Source: Thermoplasmata archaeon (GTDB lineage Archaea > Thermoplasmatota > Thermoplasmata > Lutacidiplasmatales > UBA184). Taken from it: DNA of 10,067 nucleotides. Below the pieces are notes generated by a model that had not been told where the DNA came from, searched no databases, and saw only the letters and a list, made by a program, of their open reading frames with translations. The stretch covers positions 1 through 10,067 of the forward strand of contig JASHSX010000068.1 of assembly GCA_030040865.1 (NCBI GenBank), given 5' to 3'. The position numbers and the translations under genes are program-made. Shown here one piece after another: positions 5,421 through 10,067 of the stretch (positions are counted from its first letter, which is position 1; every line of letters starts with the position of its first letter).

Positions 5421-5627
5421 TCACCGCTCGTCCTCCTGCGCCCGAGAGGACGTGCGCTGCGCGCCGGATCGGTAAGTCGGGACCAGCCAGGTCGGCCAGC
5501 CGGACAGCGAGTAGGTGTGGGTCCGCGGAGGCGGAGCGACCGCGAGCAGGAGGTCGCGCGCGGAGAGCTGAGGTCGGTCGCCGTGCGAGCTCGCCGAGAC
5601 GACGCGCGGCCGCTCGGTCCGCAGCAT
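5421..5627 (-). CDS. Small coupled protein, 68 aa, unknown function
   Basis: I do not recognise the product. It begins at an ATG (5625-5627) whose A is also the last base of the upstream gene's TGA, giving TGATG, and GGAGGTG lies about 5 bases before it. This is strong evidence for translational coupling and for a real gene too short to stand on length alone. Nearly every codon ends in G or C, as in neighbouring genes. The protein is Arg/Ser-rich with a short hydrophobic segment ARDLLLAVAPPP, a Trp-containing SGWPTWLVPTY stretch, and a charged tail RAQEDER. It has no signal peptide or Cys. The frame is open further upstream over the preceding gene, but that part is a shadow. It is the last gene before a strong terminator. 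Confidence 0.6.
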   Translation of the reverse strand: MLRTERPRVVSASSHGDRPQLSARDLLLAVAPPPRTHTYSLSGWPTWLVPTYRSGAQRTSSRAQEDER

Positions 5628-6010
5628 CAGAGCACCTCCCCGAGATCGGGCGGGGGCAGCCAGAGGCCGGCCAGGTTCCGCGAGCGGGACTCGTACTCGC
5701 GGGGCGGAGCAGGAAGGGAGCCCAGGGAGACCGGCACGTCCCAGCTCGGGGTGACCCGGGCCGGACGACCCGCGGCGGGGACGGTCAGCGGCACCGGGGA
5801 CGGGATCGCCTCGGGTACGACGGTCGACTCCGGGGTGGTGATGACCGGGAAGCTGCCGACGACGACGGAGGGGCACGTGCGGGCCGAACCGTGTCGGATC
5901 CCGTACTGCTGTTCCGCGTGGACCTGGCCGCACGAGGGGCAGGCATCCGCCGCCTCGAGCATGGCCCCGATGCCTCCGATGTAGGCACCGCTCTCCTGGG
6001 TCCGTCGCAT
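5627..6010 (-). CDS. Small Cys/His-motif, Pro-rich protein, 127 aa, unknown function
   Basis: No family is recognised. The N-terminal part has a CPSC pair (Cys24, Cys27) followed by His31, His40 and Cys46, which could hold one zinc ion; the rest is rich in Pro, Val and Ser and probably unstructured, ending GLWLPPPDLGEVL. Third positions are almost all G or C throughout, as expected for a translated gene here. The ATG at 6010 is chosen for AAGGG 8 bases upstream and TTTAAGTA (complement of 6037-6044) about 30 bases upstream. The stop overlaps the start of the 68-residue gene. It is divergent from the ATPase/TPR regulator, sharing a 94-base region with a perfect palindrome, so the two transcripts may be co-regulated. 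Function is open: zinc-ribbon adaptor or accessory protein are only guesses. Confidence 0.65.
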   Translation of the reverse strand: MRRTQESGAYIGGIGAMLEAADACPSCGQVHAEQQYGIRHGSARTCPSVVVGSFPVITTPESTVVPEAIPSPVPLTVPAAGRPARVTPSWDVPVSLGSLPAPPREYESRSRNLAGLWLPPPDLGEVL

Positions 6011-6036
6011 GGTAGAGACCCTTGGGGCGGATTCGA

Positions 6037-6044
6037 TACTTAAA
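6037..6044 (-). promoter_or_regulatory. Possible TATA box of the small-gene operon
   Basis: The minus strand reads TTTAAGTA, centred about 30 bases before the ATG at 6010, a good position and sequence for an archaeal TATA box with a very short leader. The same patch could also serve the plus-strand ATPase gene. Confidence 0.5.
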
Positions 6045-6053
6045 CCTCAGGCG

Positions 6054-6071
6054 TTATTTTGTACAAAATAA
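6054..6071. promoter_or_regulatory. 18-bp perfect palindrome in the divergent promoter, likely operator
   Basis: TTATTTTGTACAAAATAA is exactly self-complementary and lies 33 bases before the ATPase/TPR gene and 43 bases before the divergent small-gene operon. The perfect dyad, AT-richness and placement between divergent starts are what a homodimeric winged-helix regulator would bind. The winged helix encoded by the adjacent 6105 gene is the first candidate, which is inference. Half-site ATTTTGTA recurs at 1539-1566. Confidence 0.6.
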
Positions 6072-6104
6072 TTCTAAGTATGAGGAGGGCTCTCTCCCCT
6101 GTGA

Positions 6105-8600
6105 ATGGGGGCCCAGACCTACCTCCCGGTCGAGATCCTGGACTACATCGAGACCCACGCGCCCCCGGAAGAGGCACCGTACGGGGTCAGCCAGCGAGAA
6201 CTGGCGAAAGCGCTGGGATACCACCCCTGCTCGATGTCCCGACCGCTCGCGACGCTGACGACGGACGGTCTGCTCGACTCACGGCGCGGGCTGGTGCGCG
6301 ACGGGCAACGAAGGCAGCTCACCTACCGCATCACGGAGACCGGCTGGGCCCGCCTCCGGAAGGAGACCAAGCAGGTCCCCTTGCTTTCGGGCGAGATCCC
6401 GCCCCCGCCCCACCCGTTCCTTGGTCGTCGGGACGAACTGGACCAGCTGGCGACCTTCTCGCGAGAGGGAGGGTCGGTAACCTTCATCGACGGACCCCCC
6501 GGCATGGGGAAGACCGCTCTCGTTAGCCGTCATCTACGACGGATCAAGCGGGGACGGGTCCCGTTCTGGTTCATCATCCGCCCCGCCAGCTCACCTCGCC
6601 AGTTCGTCTACGCGCTCTCCCACGCGCTGTCGTTCCTGGGGGCCCCCCAGCTGGCCTACTACACCCAACTCCCACGCGCCCCGGTGGCGCGAGAGGTGGC
6701 GGACCTGACCGCCCGGGCGCTCGACGGCCGCTCGTTGGCAGCGGTGGTGGACGATGTGCAGCAAGCGGGGCCGGACATGCGGACCTTCCTGTCCGAGTTC
6801 GTCCGGGCCGTCCTTCGCGGTGCCGACCACGAGATCTTCTTCATCAGCCAGGAGGGACCGCTCTTCCAGACCGACTCGGTGCCGTCCCATCGGCTCACGG
6901 TAGGCGGCCTCGATCGAGCGGCCGCGCACGAACTCACCGACCGCCAGGGCGGTCTCGCGGACCGATTCGAGTCGGTCTACCAGACGTCCCTGGGTTCACC
7001 CCTGCTGCTGAAGCTGGCCGTACTGAACCCTGGGGTGGAAACGGATGCTACCAATCTCCCGAGCGTGGTCGTGGGTCGCCTCGTGCCCGATGAGCTTGAG
7101 GGCATTCTTCCGATCGCGCTGGCGAACGAGCCGCTTCCGATCTCGTTCCTGACCGAGTTCCCCCACATGACGGCCGGGCGACTCACCGAGCTCAGCCGGA
7201 CCGGCCTGCTCCACCGCACGCTCCAGGGGCGGGTCGAAATGCTGCAGGTGGTCCGAGATGCCCTCCTCCGCCGGGCGCACCCCCCGGACGAGCGGCGAGC
7301 TCACCTGCGACTGGCCAACTTCTACGGCCGCAGCCACCGACCGGAAGCCCTTCGAGAGCGGTTCCTGCACCTCGTAGCCGCGGAGGACTGGAAGTCGGCC
7401 GCCCAAATCCTGACCCAGCAGGAACGAGTGATTTTGAGACTCGGTTACTCTGAAACTCTCCGTAGCTCACTTCGTCACCTCGCGTCGGTCCTGCCGCGGA
7501 GTCACGGGAAGGTGAGGGTGCTCATGATCGAGGCCACGCTGCTTCGGGCCCATTCGGACTACGGAGATGCGCTACAATCGTTGCGTCGCGCCATCGCCGA
7601 GGCGGCCGGGGAGCCCCGGACGACTGCGGAGTGTCATCTACTCTCCGTGGAGATTCTCCTTAGGCTACAGCAGGTCGAGACCGCTCAGAAGGAGTTCGAG
7701 ATCGCGAGCGGGATTGGGCCCGTTTCGAGGCGACTCAGCGCATTTTTCCAACTTAGCCAAGGCAGGCTGGAGGAGTCGACAGGCGGTCATACGCGGGCGC
7801 AGGCGCACTACCAGGAGGCGTTCGAACTCGCACGCAAGACTCGCAACATCGATCTGGAGTTGGAAAGTATTGCCGCTTGGTCTCGAGTCGTCGAACTTCA
7901 GAGTGGTCACGATGTCGCTCTGAAGTTGATCGCTGAAGCCTTGCCCGAGGCACGGCGCGCTGGCCGGATGGATATCGTCCTCAACCTGCTGCTCGCTAGA
8001 GCGCGAGCATATGCCAAGACCGGTCGAGAGGAACTGGCTGAGGTAGAGATGAAGACGGTGCGAACTGAAGCCGAGTCGCTCGGCTACCTCAACCAACTGA
8101 CTTACACTTTGAGCGGTCTGGCGTCTATGGCGATTGAGGGGAAGCGCTGGGCTGAAGGTATCGCATATGCCAAGCAGGCAAGTGCGATGGCCGAGCGACT
8201 CGGCAATGACCTAGTGCTTGGGCACACACTCGCGTTGCTATGTTCGATGGCTTGTCGGCAAGCGAACTGGAACGGGGAATTGTCTCTGATTCCTGAAGCG
8301 GTCGCCAACGGAGAAAGGAGCGTCGAGGTACTTTCGCGAATTCCTACCTCGGATTCGCTCGCTCTCGCACACTCCTATCTAGCCGAGGCTTACGCTTTAC
8401 ACCGAGACAGGAAGAGGGCAATAGACCACTACCAAGCTGCGCTGCAAACCGCCGAGAAGCTCGAGCTCATGCCGCTGGCGGACGAAATCCGAAAGGAGGT
8501 GGGATCATTCATCCAGTCACAAGCTAGCGCGACAGCTGAAGCTAGCACTCCGACTGCCGAGGTCGGATCAACCACTCAGCCCAGCTCGGGGGGCCGCTAG
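6105..8600 (+). CDS. Winged-helix / STAND-like P-loop ATPase / TPR regulator
   Basis: The 831-residue product has three parts. Residues about 8-85 form a winged helix-turn-helix (VSQRELAKALGYHPCSMSRPLATLTTDGLL, then a basic wing). Residues about 104-330 form a P-loop ATPase of STAND type: FLGRRDELDQL, Walker A GPPGMGKT (130-137), Walker B LAAVVDD (211-217), a strand FFISQE (245-250) in the sensor position, and GSP (297-299). From about 395 to 800 are TPR-like helical hairpins such as AQAHYQEAFELARKT and AIDHYQAALQTAEKL; the tail is Ser/Thr/Ala-rich. STAND proteins act as ATP-driven switches; with a DNA-binding domain they are MalT-like transcription activators, though here the DNA-binding part is N-terminal. 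The ATG at 6105 directly follows an in-frame stop; AGGAGG lies 16 bases upstream, unusually far. Third-position GC falls after about 7425. Ligand and targets are unknown. Confidence 0.85.
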   Translation: MGAQTYLPVEILDYIETHAPPEEAPYGVSQRELAKALGYHPCSMSRPLATLTTDGLLDSRRGLVRDGQRRQLTYRITETGWARLRKETKQVPLLSGEIPPPPHPFLGRRDELDQLATFSREGGSVTFIDGPPGMGKTALVSRHLRRIKRGRVPFWFIIRPASSPRQFVYALSHALSFLGAPQLAYYTQLPRAPVAREVADLTARALDGRSLAAVVDDVQQAGPDMRTFLSEFVRAVLRGADHEIFFISQEGPLFQTDSVPSHRLTVGGLDRAAAHELTDRQGGLADRFESVYQTSLGSPLLLKLAVLNPGVETDATNLPSVVVGRLVPDELEGILPIALANEPLPISFLTEFPHMTAGRLTELSRTGLLHRTLQGRVEMLQVVRDALLRRAHPPDERRAHLRLANFYGRSHRPEALRERFLHLVAAEDWKSAAQILTQQERVILRLGYSETLRSSLRHLASVLPRSHGKVRVLMIEATLLRAHSDYGDALQSLRRAIAEAAGEPRTTAECHLLSVEILLRLQQVETAQKEFEIASGIGPVSRRLSAFFQLSQGRLEESTGGHTRAQAHYQEAFELARKTRNIDLELESIAAWSRVVELQSGHDVALKLIAEALPEARRAGRMDIVLNLLLARARAYAKTGREELAEVEMKTVRTEAESLGYLNQLTYTLSGLASMAIEGKRWAEGIAYAKQASAMAERLGNDLVLGHTLALLCSMACRQANWNGELSLIPEAVANGERSVEVLSRIPTSDSLALAHSYLAEAYALHRDRKRAIDHYQAALQTAEKLELMPLADEIRKEVGSFIQSQASATAEASTPTAEVGSTTQPSSGGR

Positions 8601-8606
8601 CCCCCC
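8588..8606 (+). terminator. G6/C6 hairpin over the ATPase stop codon, weak terminator candidate
   Basis: GGGGGG (8588-8593) and CCCCCC (8601-8606) enclose a 7-base loop that contains the TAG stop codon, with AGCT on both outer sides. No T-run follows, so a terminator role is uncertain; it may only stabilise the 3' end of the message. Confidence 0.25.
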
Positions 8607-9020
8607 AGCTAGTACCCCTACTGCTGGTCGCGGGGAATGGGCGGGTACGTGCTCATCAAGGTCAGCCACCTCCGAGAGTGGCCCCGAGGAGAGGGGTATT
8701 TAATCCCCCCGAACGAAGGGCGAAAAATTCGGCCAGTTATACCGCGCGCATGGATGCGCGTGGGTACGCACTAAACTAAGATTTCTGCGGAAAATCGGAG
8801 AGCTAGGGGATTCCGACCTCTCCCGCCGGGGCGAGTTCGCCTTGGGGGCGATTTTGCGACAGTTTGTGTCCGTTTTGTGACGAGATGAGGCGACCTTCCA
8901 AGTTGTGGCCACCGGAGTTTCCGGGTTTCCCGAATTCCACGAATCCGGATCTCGACCTCCGGCGTAGACCGCACCGTAGGTAACGGTTCGCAGACTTGTA
9001 ATGCTATCGGAACCAACCGA
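8601..9020. other. Convergent intergenic region between the ATPase gene and dys
   Basis: No firm gene is seen in these 420 bases. The stretch holds an isolated TATA-like TATTTAAT (8697-8704), a stable hairpin at 8742-8763 (9 pairs including one G-T, loop TGGA), three TTTTG-type repeats at about 8852, 8863 and 8873 spaced 10-11 bases, and a 45-codon ORF (8637-8774) in the same frame as the ATPase gene. A GGAGAG/CTCTCC dyad sits at 8795-8822. Confidence 0.45.
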
Positions 9021-10067
9021 TTACGAACGCTTCCGGCGGATCCGTACCTCGTCGCCGGACCAGTCGAACGAGAGCCGGGACCGCGGTTGCCACCGGGATC
9101 GCCGGTCCCAGAGTGCGCCCACGAGCAACGGTAGGCCGATCGAGGCCTCGAGGTGCGCCATCGATCGTGTCGCCGTCTTCGAGATCTTGCCCCACGACTG
9201 GGCTTCGTCCAGGGTGCTCCCGGAAAGGCCTCCCCAATGGGGGACGTCCGTTGTGATCTGGAGAGCGTAGAAGTGGCCCTCACCCTCACGCCCGAAAGCG
9301 TAGTTGGCCATCACGATCCCGTCGTTGATCCAGTTCTTTGGGGTCCCGCCGCCGATGTACACGACCGCTGTCCGAGGCGAGTGGGCCAGGATCTGGACGA
9401 GCTCGTAGTTGTCCCGGACCGCGTCGAGGATGAACCGGTCGGCCCGCTTCCGGTTCGCCTGATAGTAGAGGGTGAGGCCGATTCCGATCGAACTGTCGAT
9501 GAGGGCGGGAGAGAACACCGGGACGCCGCGTCGGGCCGCGGTCGCCAGGATCGAGTCGGGGTTCGGAAAGCTCGCCCCGAGAAAGCCGAGGTACTCGCGG
9601 GAAGAGGCGGGCCGTCGCGGGAACTTCTCGGTGATCTTCCCGATGACCCGGTCCGTGTCCTCGAACTTGAGCTCGTCGACGTACGTGTCGTAGATCCGGT
9701 CGAGATATAGGTCCCGCAACGCCACGTCGTCCGCGTTCGGGCTCCCCATCCAGTGCCGGCCGCCGATCGACTGGTAGAGGTCCTGGTAGAGGACGGCCCC
9801 TGTCGACACGACGACGTCGACAAGGCCCCAGTCGACGATGTCGCGCAGGACCTTCCGTAGCCCGGCCGCAATCAGGGGACCCGAGAGGCCGAGCAAGATG
9901 GTCGGGCGCTTCGGGTCCGTGAGCGCGTTCTCCCATACCTCGAGGCACCGGCCGAGATTGCGCGCCTGGATCGAGGTGGTGCGGAACTGGTCGAGCAGGT
10001 CCCCGAGGCCCCCGCGTCCGCGGGTAGGGTCGACCGCACGGACCGGGGTCTTGAGATACCCACGCCG
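9021..10067 (-). CDS. dys: Deoxyhypusine synthase family protein, N-terminus beyond right edge
   Basis: The frame is open from the right edge to the TAA at 9021 and gives 348 residues, close to full length for the family. Deoxyhypusine synthase is an NAD-dependent enzyme that transfers the aminobutyl group of spermidine to a lysine of archaeal/eukaryotic initiation factor 5A. Visible signatures: LGLSGPLIAAGLRKVLRDIVDWGLVDVVVSTGAVLYQDLY, VYIGGGTPKNWINDG, ALQITTDVPHWGGLSGSTLDEAQSWGKI. The lysine of SWGKI (codon 9186-9188) matches the family's catalytic lysine. Internal TTG 9896 is not the start: upstream residues DLLDQFRTTSIQARNLGRCLEVWENAL continue the family pattern. The PHWGGLSGS segment also occurs in deoxyhypusine synthase-like proteins of uncertain substrate, so the eIF5A role is likely but not certain. 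Confidence 0.88.
   Translation of the reverse strand, partial: RRGYLKTPVRAVDPTRGRGGLGDLLDQFRTTSIQARNLGRCLEVWENALTDPKRPTILLGLSGPLIAAGLRKVLRDIVDWGLVDVVVSTGAVLYQDLYQSIGGRHWMGSPNADDVALRDLYLDRIYDTYVDELKFEDTDRVIGKITEKFPRRPASSREYLGFLGASFPNPDSILATAARRGVPVFSPALIDSSIGIGLTLYYQANRKRADRFILDAVRDNYELVQILAHSPRTAVVYIGGGTPKNWINDGIVMANYAFGREGEGHFYALQITTDVPHWGGLSGSTLDEAQSWGKISKTATRSMAHLEASIGLPLLVGALWDRRSRWQPRSRLSFDWSGDEVRIRRKRS

Noticed and set aside
5628..5933. Upstream extension of the 68-residue gene to 5933
   Set aside because: This part overlaps the 127-residue gene in another frame; the TGATG junction and GGAGGTG site mark the true start at 5627.
5178..5984. 268-codon plus-strand frame over the small-gene operon
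   Set aside because: Composition is that of an antisense shadow; it reads through the terminator hairpin and opposes two genes with coupled start/stop and GC-rich third positions.
8771..9289. 172-codon minus-strand frame overlapping the end of dys
   Set aside because: Out of frame with the clearly recognisable deoxyhypusine synthase C-terminus and without motifs.
1..10067. CRISPR array, insertion sequence or transposase
   Set aside because: No regularly spaced direct repeats of array length and no transposase-like or integrase-like protein are visible on either strand.

Overview
The window looks archaeal, most likely a high-GC member of the Thermoplasmatota; the phylum is an inference from gene content and is not proven. 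Supporting points are a deoxyhypusine synthase family gene, a ComA-type phosphosulfolactate synthase, a DUF217-like VapB antitoxin, TATA-like boxes about 25-30 bases upstream of several starts with little or no leader, and a large winged-helix/P-loop/TPR regulator of a type common in that phylum. Coding regions are strongly GC-biased at third positions. Intergenic regions carry conspicuous AT-rich palindromes.

Layout. The minus strand at 1-451 holds the 5' part of comA, which runs off the left edge. Divergent from it is a vapBC toxin-antitoxin pair (664-1280, +) whose start codon lies in a 22-bp perfect palindrome. A 382-base non-coding stretch follows, with an inverted repeat at 1539-1566. 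On the minus strand come an endonuclease VII-like HNH gene (1663-2133) and a four-TM membrane protein (2309-3061). The long spacer 3062-3552 carries a second copy of the vapB-type AT-rich motif and the promoter region of an ilvE-type branched-chain aminotransferase (3553-4506, +). Convergent to ilvE are a VOC/glyoxalase-fold protein (4519-4959, -) and a small zinc-ribbon protein (5036-5266, -).

The most distinctive part is 5335-8600. Two small, translationally coupled genes on the minus strand (5421-5627 and 5627-6010) end in a strong hairpin plus T-run terminator. They are divergent from an 831-residue protein with an N-terminal winged helix, a STAND-like P-loop ATPase and a C-terminal TPR region (6105-8600, +). 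The shared 94-base intergenic region contains an 18-bp perfect palindrome, the best candidate operator in the window. Its ATTTTGTA half-site recurs in the inverted repeat at 1539-1566.

The right edge holds a deoxyhypusine synthase family gene (9021 to beyond 10067, -), separated from the ATPase gene by about 420 bases with only weak structural signals. No tRNA, rRNA, CRISPR array or insertion sequence was recognised. The housekeeping genes (comA, ilvE, dys) are metabolically unrelated. The accessory candidates are vapBC, the HNH gene and the ATPase/small-protein cluster.
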